Source of the DNA: Acidithiobacillus sulfuriphilus
GTDB lineage: Bacteria > Pseudomonadota > Gammaproteobacteria > Acidithiobacillales > Acidithiobacillaceae
DNA: 29,574 nucleotides
NCBI RefSeq assembly: GCF_003721225.1
Contig: NZ_RIZI01000166.1
Coordinates: 1 to 29,574, forward strand
Direction of reading: 5' to 3'
Made by a program: the position numbers and the translations under genes. The notes beneath the pieces were generated by a model. It had not been told where the DNA came from, did not search any database, and saw nothing but the letters and a program-made list of their open reading frames with translations. Positions 14,548-23,003 of the stretch are shown piece by piece (the first letter of the stretch is position 1; every line of letters begins with the position of its first letter).

Positions 14548-15168
14548 ATGGCGACCGATACAGACCCCATCCCCCTCTCCGCCCTTCAGCACTGGACCTA
14601 TTGCCCGCGACAGTGTGGGCTGATCCACCTGGAGCAGCAGTTTGCGGAGAACATCCACACGGCGCGCGGGCAGGCGGTGCACCATCTGGTGGACACGCCT
14701 GGCTACGAGGTCCGGCACGGGGTGCGGGTGGAACGGGCGCTACCCCTGTGGTCGGATCGGCTGGGGCTGATCGGCAAGGCCGATCTGGTGGAATTTCACC
14801 CCGACGGCACGGTGTTCCCTGTGGAATTCAAGCATGGGCGAAAACGTCAAAAGACCCATGACGACATCCAGCTCGCCGCCCAAGCCCTCTGCCTGGAAGA
14901 CATGCTGGGTCGCCCGGTGCCGCAAGGGGCGATTTTCCATGCCAGCAGCCACCGCCGACGTGCAGTGGACATCACCCCCGAACTGCGAGCACTGGTGGTG
15001 GAGACTGCGGAGGCCATTCGCGCCATGCTCACTTCCGGCAAGCTGCCGTCTCCGGTAAATGACGCACGCTGTAAGGAATGCTCGCTCAGGGACATTTGCC
15101 AGCCTGAGGCCCTGACCTCCCTTGAAAAGCAGCGTGAGCAACGCACGCGCTTATTTGATGCGGAATAG
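14548..15168 (+). CDS. cas4: Cas4 exonuclease, adaptation module
   Basis: This 206-residue RecB-family nuclease has the four Fe-S cysteines expected of Cas4: one in TYCPRQC (Cys19 or Cys23), and Cys175, Cys178 and Cys184 in CKECSLRDIC. Nuclease residues lie in GKADLVEF (Asp79), PVEFKHG (Glu93, Lys95) and the following DDIQLAAQALCLE. Cas4 trims prespacer ends and helps select the PAM before Cas1-Cas2 integration. The start has only a weak GGTAG upstream. It is followed by cas1 two bases after the stop. The N-terminus SALQHWTYCPRQ is typical of type I-C Cas4. Confidence 0.93.
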   Translation: MATDTDPIPLSALQHWTYCPRQCGLIHLEQQFAENIHTARGQAVHHLVDTPGYEVRHGVRVERALPLWSDRLGLIGKADLVEFHPDGTVFPVEFKHGRKRQKTHDDIQLAAQALCLEDMLGRPVPQGAIFHASSHRRRAVDITPELRALVVETAEAIRAMLTSGKLPSPVNDARCKECSLRDICQPEALTSLEKQREQRTRLFDAE

Positions 15169-15170
15169 CC

Positions 15171-16205
15171 ATGATCACCCTGCAAAACACCCTCTACGTC
15201 ATGACCCCACAGGCTTATGTCCATTTGGACAACACGACCTTGCGCGTGGACGTGGAGCATGAAAAGCGCCTGCAAGTACCCCTGCACCATGTGGGCACGC
15301 TGGTATGTTTTGGCAACGTGCTGGTCTCGCCTGCCTTGGTGCATCGTTTGGCCGACGAGGGGAAGTCCCTGGTGCTACTGGATGGCTTCGGTCGCTTCAA
15401 GGCACGCATGGAAGGACCGGTCTCGGGAAACATCCTGCTGCGCCAAGCCCAACATCGGGGCGCCAGCGACGCCGCGATCACTCTGGAACTGGCCAGATCC
15501 TGTGTAGCCGGCAAAATCCGCAATAGCCGCACGCTGTTACAACGTGGAGCCCGGGAAACCAAAGATCAGGAGGACGCGGGTCCACTGACGACTGCCACCC
15601 AACACCTTGCGGCATCCCTGCGCTCCACGGCAGGAGCATCCACGGTGGACGAGTTACGGGGGATCGAAGGCGACGCGGCGCGCATTTACTTCTCATCATT
15701 CAATTACATCATCAAGCCCATCATGCGCGATCAGTTCCAATGGAGCGGCCGCACCAGGCGCCCACCCCTGGACAAGCTCAACGCCCTGCTCTCCTTCCTC
15801 TATTCCATGCTGATGAACGACTGTCGCTCTGCCCTGGAGACGGTCGGCCTTGATCCACAGCTTGGGTTCTTACACGTCGTGCGCCCTGGCCGGGCGGCAT
15901 TGGCGCTCGATCTACAGGAAGAATTCCGCGCCACCCTTTGTGACCGGCTCGCCCTCACCCTGGTCAACCGTGGTCAACTCAGCGACGGCGATTTTGAAAC
16001 GCGCGAAGGTGGCGCCGTACTGCTTGCGGACAAAGGCCGACGGAAAGTCGTGGCCGCTTGGCAAGAGCGCAAACAGGAGGAAATCACCCACCCGCTGCTG
16101 GACCAAAAAATGCCCATTGGCCTGCTGCCCTTCATGCAAGCACGCCTGCTGGCACGCAGCATCCGGGGGGAGATGGTCAGTTACCTACCCTATCTGGCTC
16201 GTTGA
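15171..16205 (+). CDS. cas1: Cas1 integrase
   Basis: The gene encodes 344 residues starting [20 protein letters not shown]. The N-terminal beta domain is followed by the catalytic helical domain. Metal ligands are the Glu in [15 protein letters not shown], the His in [11 protein letters not shown], and the Asp in [29 protein letters not shown] is the conserved helix. Cas1 with Cas2 inserts new spacers at the leader end of the array. It begins two bases after cas4 and ends ten bases before cas2. All active-site residues appear intact, so the locus should be able to acquire spacers. Confidence 0.95.
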   Translation: MITLQNTLYVMTPQAYVHLDNTTLRVDVEHEKRLQVPLHHVGTLVCFGNVLVSPALVHRLADEGKSLVLLDGFGRFKARMEGPVSGNILLRQAQHRGASDAAITLELARSCVAGKIRNSRTLLQRGARETKDQEDAGPLTTATQHLAASLRSTAGASTVDELRGIEGDAARIYFSSFNYIIKPIMRDQFQWSGRTRRPPLDKLNALLSFLYSMLMNDCRSALETVGLDPQLGFLHVVRPGRAALALDLQEEFRATLCDRLALTLVNRGQLSDGDFETREGGAVLLADKGRRKVVAAWQERKQEEITHPLLDQKMPIGLLPFMQARLLARSIRGEMVSYLPYLAR

Positions 16206-16215
16206 GGACCGAATC

Positions 16216-16506
16216 ATGCTTATCATCGTCACGTATGATGTCTCCACCGAAACCGCCGCCGGTCGCAAGCGGCTGCGCCGCGTGGCCAAAGCCTGTGAGC
16301 GCGTTGGCCAAAGGGTGCAAAAGTCCGTGTTCGAATGCCAGATCAATGCCATGCAGTATGAAGCTTTCGAGCGCGAATTGCTGGCAGAAATTGATGAAAA
16401 GGAGGATAATCTGCGCTTCTATCGCATCTCCGAACCCACCGAACTCCGTATCAAGCAATATGGCACCTTCCGATCCATCGATTTCACGGCCCCCCTCGTG
16501 GTTTGA
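16216..16506 (+). CDS. cas2: Cas2, spacer integration partner
   Basis: This 96-residue protein starts [22 protein letters not shown], with the conserved YD (Asp8) at the end of the first ferredoxin-like strand. [14 protein letters not shown] is the second conserved strand. The end, [20 protein letters not shown], is typical of type I-C Cas2. It bridges two Cas1 dimers in the integration complex. GAGGACC lies upstream of ATG. The leader of the CRISPR array starts directly after its stop. Confidence 0.95.
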   Translation: MLIIVTYDVSTETAAGRKRLRRVAKACERVGQRVQKSVFECQINAMQYEAFERELLAEIDEKEDNLRFYRISEPTELRIKQYGTFRSIDFTAPLVV

Positions 16507-16684
16507 CGCGCGAACCCGGTTCTCCGCCCTTATGCCTGCCATTTCGCGCAACGTCCAACATATTGTTTCTATGACATTTTTTAGATATATTCCCTACGGT
16601 GAACCAGGGTCTCGAACACTTCCTACCCAGGTTCGCGTAATGAGGAAAAAAATTTCTTTCACAACAGAGAGTTGTATGCACGCG
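16507..16684 (+). promoter_or_regulatory. CRISPR leader
   Basis: This stretch between cas2 and the first repeat is 178 bases long and richer in A/T than its neighbours, with a T6 run, ATATATT and A7. It directly abuts the first repeat, so it is the leader where new spacers are inserted. The bases next to the repeat (ending TTGTATGCACGCG) are likely important for Cas1-Cas2 recognition. Confidence 0.85.
16563..16591 (+). promoter_or_regulatory. Predicted pre-crRNA promoter
   Basis: TTGTTT (16563-16568) and TATATT (16586-16591) are separated by exactly 17 bases, close to the sigma-70 consensus. Transcription would begin near 16598, about 87 bases before the first repeat, in the direction expected from the repeat's ATTGAAAC 3' end. 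Confidence 0.6.
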
Positions 16685-19372
16685 GTATCGCCCGGCTCAT
16701 AAACCGGGCGCGGATTGAAACTGACAATCCCGCTGACTCTGGCGGTCCTACCAATGTATCGCCCGGCTCATAAACCGGGCGCGGATTGAAACAGTTCTGT
16801 GGACCGCACCTTGTCCATGGATGATTGTATCGCCCGGCTCATAAACCGGGCGCGGATTGAAACCCAGCAGCAGGCCCCAATATCTACCACCAGGCACGTA
16901 TCGCCCGGCTCATAAACCGGGCGCGGATTGAAACATTTTTATCCCCATACTCGACACTTTTCTGGATAGGTATCGCCCGGCTCATAAACCGGGCGCGGAT
17001 TGAAACGTTGTCCCCAAAGTCGGTAGCGCGGGAACATTTACGTATCGCCCGGCTCATAAACCGGGCGCGGATTGAAACGATAATCTTGATGATCTCCCCC
17101 AAGTCTGGAGCCAGTATCGCCCGGCTCATAAACCGGGCGCGGATTGAAACAATTCCAACGCTTCCATCGTCTTGCAAAATCCCACCGTATCGCCCGGCTC
17201 ATAAACCGGGCGCGGATTGAAACAAGGAGATATCGCCGCCATTGGCCCCATAAATGAACCTGTATCGCCCGGCTCATAAACCGGGCGCGGATTGAAACGC
17301 CAAACTGGTTGGTGTTGTACGGGGTGCCGCGCGTATCGCCCGGCTCATAAACCGGGCGCGGATTGAAACGTGGGCCGCTCGGTGTATCAGCGGGCGCTGT
17401 ATCGTATCGCCCGGCTCATAAACCGGGCGCGGATTGAAACCAGGAGGTGACAAATGAAATGGTTTTTAGCAATCGTATCGCCCGGCTCATAAACCGGGCG
17501 CGGATTGAAACTGCATGTAGAGCAGCACTTCCTGCGGCCCCACGAGTATCGCCCGGCTCATAAACCGGGCGCGGATTGAAACGATCCCCATACCACGTCC
17601 CGGAAGACGGGCGTTCGTATCGCCCGGCTCATAAACCGGGCGCGGATTGAAACGCTGATAGATGTGCCTGACGAGATACTCACGGGAAGTATCGCCCGGC
17701 TCATAAACCGGGCGCGGATTGAAACCAACAAACTGACTGCGGATGGCGACCTGATCGTGTATCGCCCGGCTCATAAACCGGGCGCGGATTGAAACGATGG
17801 AGAGGCCCGGTACGTAGTAATCGAGGGTGGTATCGCCCGGCTCATAAACCGGGCGCGGATTGAAACTGGATGAGCAGGCGCTTGCGGAATATCAGCCAAC
17901 GTATCGCCCGGCTCATAAACCGGGCGCGGATTGAAACTGTATGTCCGGTAAATATCTGCCCGTCTCCGAGGGTATCGCCCGGCTCATAAACCGGGCGCGG
18001 ATTGAAACTTGGACAACCCACGGGTAGTAATCCGCTGCGGTCGGTATCGCCCGGCTCATAAACCGGGCGCGGATTGAAACTGGACGCTGAATGACGAGGA
18101 CGCCGGGCGATCCAGAGTATCGCCCGGCTCATAAACCGGGCGCGGATTGAAACTCCATCTCAGCCAACTGGATAAACTTGGCCTTCGTGTATCGCCCGGC
18201 TCATAAACCGGGCGCGGATTGAAACCTCATGCGGCCGCGCCACTATGCGCCGGAGCGGCCGTATCGCCCGGCTCATAAACCGGGCGCGGATTGAAACTCG
18301 AATCGTTTTACGCATGGGTATCTCCTGTGCCGGTATCGCCCGGCTCATAAACCGGGCGCGGATTGAAACTGGAGCAGTGCACCGGCATCCCGCTGATTTT
18401 CGAGTATCGCCCGGTTCATAAACCGGGCGCGGATTGAAACTTGGCTCTCAAGGTCGCTTCCAAGCGCCTGGTCAAGTATCGCCCGGCTCATAAACCGGGC
18501 GCGGATTGAAACTGGGGTAAATAATATTACCCCATTAAACGTATCCGGTATCGCCCGGCTCATAAACCGGGCGCGGATTGAAACACGCCATCACCGAGAT
18601 CGACAAGGCCATGCTTCAGGTATCGCCCGGCTCATAAACCGGGCGCGGATTGAAACCTGGGCGCTCACCTGGAGGTGTGTGTAACGCTCCGGTATCGCCC
18701 GGCTCATAAACCGGGCGCGGATTGAAACTGGCTCATCTGGTACTGCCCCTACTTCGTCTACCGGTATCGCCCGGCTCATAAACCGGGCGCGGATTGAAAC
18801 GCCGTCAACATCGAGCACAGCCTGCACATTGTCGAGTATCGCCCGGCTCATAAACCGGGCGCGGATTGAAACAACTTGCGCGTCACCGGCACCGGCATCA
18901 GCCACCGGTATCGCCCGGCTCATAAACCGGGCGCGGATTGAAACTGAGAGTTCCACCGGAGATGAATACGGCGCATCAGTATCGCCCGGCTCATAAACCG
19001 GGCGCGGATTGAAACACCGACCAAGTGTATGTGCCCGCGGTGGCGCTGGTATCGCCCGGCTCATAAACCGGGCGCGGATTGAAACTCTACGAAGTCGCAT
19101 CGCCTTCCGCATTGTCGGGAGCGTATCGCCCGGCTCATAAACCGGGCGCGGATTGAAACTGCGCATCGTTGTAGTAGGTCCAGTCGCCGACCAGTATCGC
19201 CCGGCTCATAAACCGGGCGCGGATTGAAACGCGGCTGGATGAGGACCGCTGGCAGTGTTAGTTTGTATCGCCCGGCTCATAAACCGGGCGCGGATTGAAA
19301 CCTTCTACGTCTGGTGGCTCTCCCTCTTGTCCTCCGTATCGCCCGGCTCATAAACCGGGCGCGGATTGAAAC
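16685..19372 (+). CRISPR. Type I-C CRISPR array, 38 repeats and 37 spacers
   Basis: The repeat is 37 bp, starts GTATCGCCCGG and ends GCGGATTGAAAC. Its positions 5-11 (CGCCCGG) pair perfectly with 20-26 (CCGGGCG) around an 8-base loop, the hairpin that Cas5c processes; the last 11 bases would form the crRNA 5' handle. Spacers are 33-38 bases, with 33-36 commonest. Repeats start at 16685, 16756, 16827, 16898 and so on to 19336. All copies inspected are identical except the 25th (18404), which has T for C at repeat position 12. Two spacers (17441-17474 and 18298-18332) contain a ribosome-binding site plus ATG, so they came from gene starts. No two spacers look alike. The opposite strand reads as long frames full of IRARFMSRAI, which are artefacts of the repeat. 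Confidence 0.98.
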
Positions 19373-19412
19373 AATACTCTGTGAATTTTCCCCTCGCTCG
19401 CGGGGATAGGGT

Positions 19413-19745
19413 TTACCGGGAGGTCGGGGACCCCGGAGGTTTGGGTACGCCGTCGGCCACTGTAGCGGCAAGGGTTTGCCCTTGCTCCAGACGATAGATC
19501 CAGGCCAGCAGCTCGGCGACGGCGAGGTAGAGTTGCGGGGGAATCTGGGCATCCAGATCTACCTGCATCAGCAAATTCACCAATTCTTTGGATTCGTGGA
19601 CATAAACCCCCGCCTCTTTCGCCCTGGCGATGATCTGCTCGGCCACGAAACCTTGGCCCTTGGCCACCACCTGGGGTGCCCCTGCCCCTTCGCCATAGCG
19701 GAGGGCCACAGCCGCCTTGGGGCGCGGCGTTGGGGCTTCAGTCAT
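19413..19745 (-). CDS. FlhB C-terminal-domain protein (EscU/YscU/FlhB family)
   Basis: This 110-residue protein contains only the cytoplasmic domain of FlhB-like export switches: AVALRYGEGAGAPQVVAKGQG, then EQIIARAKEAGVYVHESKELVNLL and LYLAVAELLAWIYRLEQG. The membrane helices and the N-P-T-H autocleavage site of full FlhB are absent. Such stand-alone proteins (FlhX/FhlB-like) can substitute for the FlhB C-domain in some bacteria. Its ATG overlaps the stop of the FliK-like gene, so the two are coupled. Between it and the array (19373-19412) there is only a short GC hairpin, CCCC-TCGCTCGC-GGGG. Confidence 0.8.
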   Translation of the reverse strand: MTEAPTPRPKAAVALRYGEGAGAPQVVAKGQGFVAEQIIARAKEAGVYVHESKELVNLLMQVDLDAQIPPQLYLAVAELLAWIYRLEQGQTLAATVADGVPKPPGSPTSR

Positions 19746-20937
19746 GGCCGAAGTCCGGAGAGATGTCGCATTGGGTGACGTGCAACCCCGCTGCTGCCAA
19801 TGCGGACTCCAGGGCTGAGCGGCCGGCGTTGAGGGCGGCATTCTCCGTGCCCCAGACCTGTACCGCCAAGGCGTTGCCGGCAAGGACGATGCGGGCGCGC
19901 ACTTCACCGAGTTGCGGGAGCCGCATGGTCAGGGTGCTCACCCAACGCTGTTGAGGCGCTTCCATCGGGCCACCGTGCCCCCCGTCGGCCTTGCGCTTTT
20001 CCACCTGCCAATGGGCCCACTGGCCTGGCCAGAGCGCTCCGTTCCACTCCACTTGCTGCTGCATGAGGGCCTGAAGCTGCTGACCAACCAGATTGGTCAA
20101 GGCGCCATGGACGGCCTGCGCCGGGCTGGGTACCGGATTTGCGCCCAGGTCGGCCATCTGACTGTAAACCGTGGCACCTTGAACGGCTGCGCGACTGATG
20201 GCTTGGGGTAGCGCCGCCGGATCGGGCGTTACCGCGCCGGGCGTCCCGGCGCTCTGCCCTGCAGGCGCCTGGTTTTCTGGGCGTGTGGGGACCATGGCAG
20301 CGGCCGCTGGCTGGAAAAATGGGGGAGCGGTCGCCGGTTCCGCCATCTGCGCCGGGACCTGGGAGGGATTTGCGGAACTGCGGGGATTGGAAAGTGCCCC
20401 CTGGGGTTCTGCCAGCAGGATGGCAAGGGGCATGCGGCCTTGGGCCCAGGCGGCAAGATGGCTTTCATAAAAGAGGCCGCTCCCGCGCAAGGCGCCCTCC
20501 AGGGCCTGGGCGAGCTGCGCGGTGGGCAGGGGCATTCGCGCCGCTACGGGGGCGGTCTCCACGCCGCCCAGCGCCGGCGGCCCCTTCCCTGCCTGCTGGA
20601 TCTCCACCAGCGACTGGGCGGTGGGAGACAAGGCTACGCGGTCGGGGGGCAATGGGGCTGGATTCAGGTACAGAAAGGTCGGTCGCGATTGTGCGCCCAG
20701 GAACAGCAAGGAGACGCGGTCCCCGGCTGCCCAGCTACCGGGGAGGTCCATGGCAACCTGGTTCCGGGCAATTTGCACCAGGGTTTGGCCAGACTGATTT
20801 TGCCCAAGGACGACTGCCAGCACCTTTGCGCCCGGTTTTAGCCCCTGCCCCAACTGCTGCGCGGCAGGGCCCGAGGCCGTAACGGGAAAAGTGTTCGGGA
20901 TGCTGGCACCCTGCCCCGGCACCTCATTCACGCCCAT
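19738..20937 (-). CDS. FliK-like hook-length control protein
   Basis: This protein of about 399 residues has a long Ala/Pro/Gln-rich middle and a C-terminal domain resembling FliK: GALWPGQWAHWQVEKRK, RWVSTLTMRLPQLGEVRARIV, LAGNALAVQVWGTENAAL and a last helix ALESALAAAGLHVTQCDI. FliK measures hook length and tells FlhB to switch export substrate. Here it is coupled to an FlhB C-domain gene, the expected partner. Start 20937 (ATG, with GGTGA eight bases upstream) is preferred over GTG at 20949. No other flagellar genes are in the window, so the target apparatus is unknown. Confidence 0.7.
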   Translation of the reverse strand: MGVNEVPGQGASIPNTFPVTASGPAAQQLGQGLKPGAKVLAVVLGQNQSGQTLVQIARNQVAMDLPGSWAAGDRVSLLFLGAQSRPTFLYLNPAPLPPDRVALSPTAQSLVEIQQAGKGPPALGGVETAPVAARMPLPTAQLAQALEGALRGSGLFYESHLAAWAQGRMPLAILLAEPQGALSNPRSSANPSQVPAQMAEPATAPPFFQPAAAAMVPTRPENQAPAGQSAGTPGAVTPDPAALPQAISRAAVQGATVYSQMADLGANPVPSPAQAVHGALTNLVGQQLQALMQQQVEWNGALWPGQWAHWQVEKRKADGGHGGPMEAPQQRWVSTLTMRLPQLGEVRARIVLAGNALAVQVWGTENAALNAGRSALESALAAAGLHVTQCDISPDFGHD

Positions 20938-21304
20938 GGCGATCTTCACCCTTCTGCATACGCAGCAGCAGTTCGGCCTCCCCCTCGCCCAGCCCGCAAA
21001 CTGCTGCGACTCGCTTGGCGTCCAGCCCGGATTGGGCCAGCATCAGGGCGCGCCGGTAACGATCTTCGCTGTCATCGGGAGCCCACGCAGGAGGGATGGC
21101 TTCGGGAAGGGGCGTTGGGACGCCGATGCCGCGCTCTTCCTGCAATACGGACCAGGCTGCCGTCAGGCTGGCCATGGCTTCTTCCAGGGCCTGCACCCGT
21201 CGGCGCGACTCCAGCAAGCTCGCCAACAAGCGCCGTTGCAGACGCCACAGCAAAAACTGGGCGATTACGATGACCAGTGCCAGCAGCAAAAGAAGGTACC
21301 ACAT
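20924..21304 (-). CDS. DUF2802 membrane-anchored protein
   Basis: The gene encodes 126 residues. Residues 1-19 form one hydrophobic membrane helix (MWYLLLLLALVIVIAQFLL), followed by a coiled-coil-like stretch (RLQRRLLASLLESRRRVQALEEAMASL). The C-terminal domain, DRYRRALMLAQSGLDAKRVAAVCGLGEGEAELLLRMQ, is the DUF2802 signature, a helix-turn-helix-like fold. DUF2802 genes commonly sit among flagellar or chemotaxis genes, consistent with the FliK/FlhB-like pair that follows. The end overlaps the FliK-like start, so the three genes form one operon. Confidence 0.8.
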   Translation of the reverse strand: MWYLLLLLALVIVIAQFLLWRLQRRLLASLLESRRRVQALEEAMASLTAAWSVLQEERGIGVPTPLPEAIPPAWAPDDSEDRYRRALMLAQSGLDAKRVAAVCGLGEGEAELLLRMQKGEDRHGRE

Positions 21305-21455
21305 GGGGCCCGCGTTTACTCCTCATTGGATGATACCGATCCAGGGTCCAGGGCTCGGGCGCTCCACCTTGCCCATCCATCTTTTCAAGAATAACACATC
21401 AAACTGACGGATATGCACCAGGGGGTTATCCGCCATCATGGAACATGCCTCACCA

Positions 21456-21529
21456 CCCGTAGGAGCGGCCCATGGCCGCGACAAAGCCGTTGGCGTGGGA
21501 AGGTCGCGGGGATGGGCCGCTCCTACGGG
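21456..21529. repeat. REP doublet (REPIN-like)
   Basis: The sequence CCCGTAGGAGCGGCCCATGG (21456-21475) plus CCGCGAC is followed after 20 bases by the near-exact inverse GTCGCGG...GATGGGCCGCTCCTACGGG (21503-21529). The core GTAGGAGCGGC..GCCGCGAC is the form of extragenic palindromes found in many gamma- and betaproteobacteria and mobilised by RAYT transposases. No RAYT gene is in the window. The rest of 21305-21650 shows no gene, only the ribosome-binding site of mtaD. Confidence 0.75.
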
Positions 21530-21650
21530 TATGGGCGCACGGCGAGGCTTGGGGTTATCAAGCCGACGGGTCTTTCATGATAGGATACGCAACCAACCGA
21601 TGCCTTGATGGAGTCCATGAGGATGCTTTTCCCCATGATTGGAGTCTACT

Positions 21651-23003
21651 GTGCCTGCTGAGTCGTCGCCATCTTCCCCTCAGGAAATCGATTTACTCCT
21701 TCACGCCCGCTGGATCATCCCCATTCGACCCCACGGTCTGCTCCATGATCATGCCCTCGCCGTCCACGCCGGCCGCATCCTTGCCCTGGGGCCCGCCGGG
21801 GAGATGACCCGGCAATACCGGGCGAGGGAGCATCTGCATCTGGATCAGCACGTGCTCATGCCGGGGCTGGTGAACGCCCACACCCATGGGGCCATGACCT
21901 TGCTGCGCGGCCTTGCCGATGACCTGCCCTTGATGACCTGGCTGAACCGGCATATCTGGCCTGCGGAGGGGCGCTTTGTAAGCGCCGAGTTTGTCCGGAC
22001 CGGGACGCAGTTGGCCATTGCCGAAATGCTGCGCGGCGGCACGACCTGCTTCAATGATATGTATTTCTTTCCCGAGGCGGCGGCACGGGCGGCCGTGGAG
22101 ATGGGTATGCGCGCCACCCTGGGCCACGTCATCATCGATTTTCCCACTCCCTATGCCGCCAACGCCCAGGACTGTCTGCAGCAGGCGGCCGACCTGATCC
22201 CCCATTTGCAGGGGCTGCCGCGGATCCGCCAGAGCATCGCCCCCCACGCGCCCTATACCGTGGGCGATGCCGGTCTGTTGGGGGCACGGGATCTGGCGCA
22301 GGGTCGGCAACTCCCCCTCCATATGCATGTGCATGAAACGGCCCACGAGGTAGAGGATGCCCTCCGCCGCACCGGGCAACGGCCCCTGGCCCGTCTGGCG
22401 GCCTTGGGCCTGCTGGAGCAGCGTTTTCTCGCGGTGCACATGACCCAACTGGATGAAAGCGACCTGCAGCGCTGCCGTGATTACGGCTTGCGTATCGCCC
22501 ACTGCCCCGAATCCAACCTCAAGCTCGCCTCCGGTATGGCACCGGTGGCAGCGCTGCAGGCAGCCGGGGTGCGCCTGGGTATTGGTACCGACGGCGCGGC
22601 GAGCAACAACGATCTGGATATGCTCGGAGAGTTGCGCAGCGCCGCCCTGCTGGCCAAGGGCGTCAGCGGTGATCCCACGGCCCTGCCGGCCTGGGCTGCC
22701 CTGGAAGCGGCCACCCTGGGTAGTGCCGAGGCGGCCGCCTGGGAGGATGAAATTGGCAGCCTGGAGACGGGGAAAGCCGCCGACTGCATCGCCATCAATC
22801 TGGACCATCCCGCCACTTTTCCGGTGTATGATCCCATTTCCCAGGTCGCCTACTGTGCCGGCCGGGATCAGGTGAGTCATGTCTGGGTAGCCGGCCGGGC
22901 CCTGCTCGTGGATGGTCAGCCGACGCTCTGGGAGGAAAAAACGCTGCGCCACAACGCCCGGTCCTGGGTGAAGCGCATAGCCGATGAGGATGACAAAGCA
23001 TGA
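21651..23003 (+). CDS. mtaD: 5-methylthioadenosine/S-adenosylhomocysteine deaminase
   Basis: This 450-residue amidohydrolase of the TRZ/ATZ branch has zinc ligands in PGLVNAHTHGAMTLLRG, LHMHVHETAHEVE and VHMTQLDESD, and catalytic residues in IAHCPESNLKLASG and GIGTDGAASNNDLDM. The enzyme deaminates methylthioadenosine and S-adenosylhomocysteine, the by-products of polyamine synthesis and methylation. The GTG start has GGAG six bases upstream. Its stop overlaps ubiG (ATGA). Co-location with a SAM-dependent methyltransferase that produces S-adenosylhomocysteine makes functional sense. Confidence 0.88.
   Translation: MPAESSPSSPQEIDLLLHARWIIPIRPHGLLHDHALAVHAGRILALGPAGEMTRQYRAREHLHLDQHVLMPGLVNAHTHGAMTLLRGLADDLPLMTWLNRHIWPAEGRFVSAEFVRTGTQLAIAEMLRGGTTCFNDMYFFPEAAARAAVEMGMRATLGHVIIDFPTPYAANAQDCLQQAADLIPHLQGLPRIRQSIAPHAPYTVGDAGLLGARDLAQGRQLPLHMHVHETAHEVEDALRRTGQRPLARLAALGLLEQRFLAVHMTQLDESDLQRCRDYGLRIAHCPESNLKLASGMAPVAALQAAGVRLGIGTDGAASNNDLDMLGELRSAALLAKGVSGDPTALPAWAALEAATLGSAEAAAWEDEIGSLETGKAADCIAINLDHPATFPVYDPISQVAYCAGRDQVSHVWVAGRALLVDGQPTLWEEKTLRHNARSWVKRIADEDDKA

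Noticed and set aside
16884..19166. Long minus-strand frames repeating IRARFMSRAI or NPRPVYEPGDT
   Set aside because: They are translations of the 37-bp CRISPR repeat and spacers. The repeat has no stop in these frames, so the frames stay open by chance.
19373..19412. Terminator at the end of the CRISPR array
   Set aside because: The CCCC/GGGG hairpin is only 4 bp with no T-run, too weak to call.
21531..21650. Possible S-adenosylhomocysteine riboswitch before mtaD
   Set aside because: The gene's substrate made this worth checking, but none of the conserved riboswitch blocks is visible in the stretch.
21693..22952. 419-residue minus-strand frame opposite mtaD
   Set aside because: It is a shadow frame; the amidohydrolase motifs on the plus strand explain the region.
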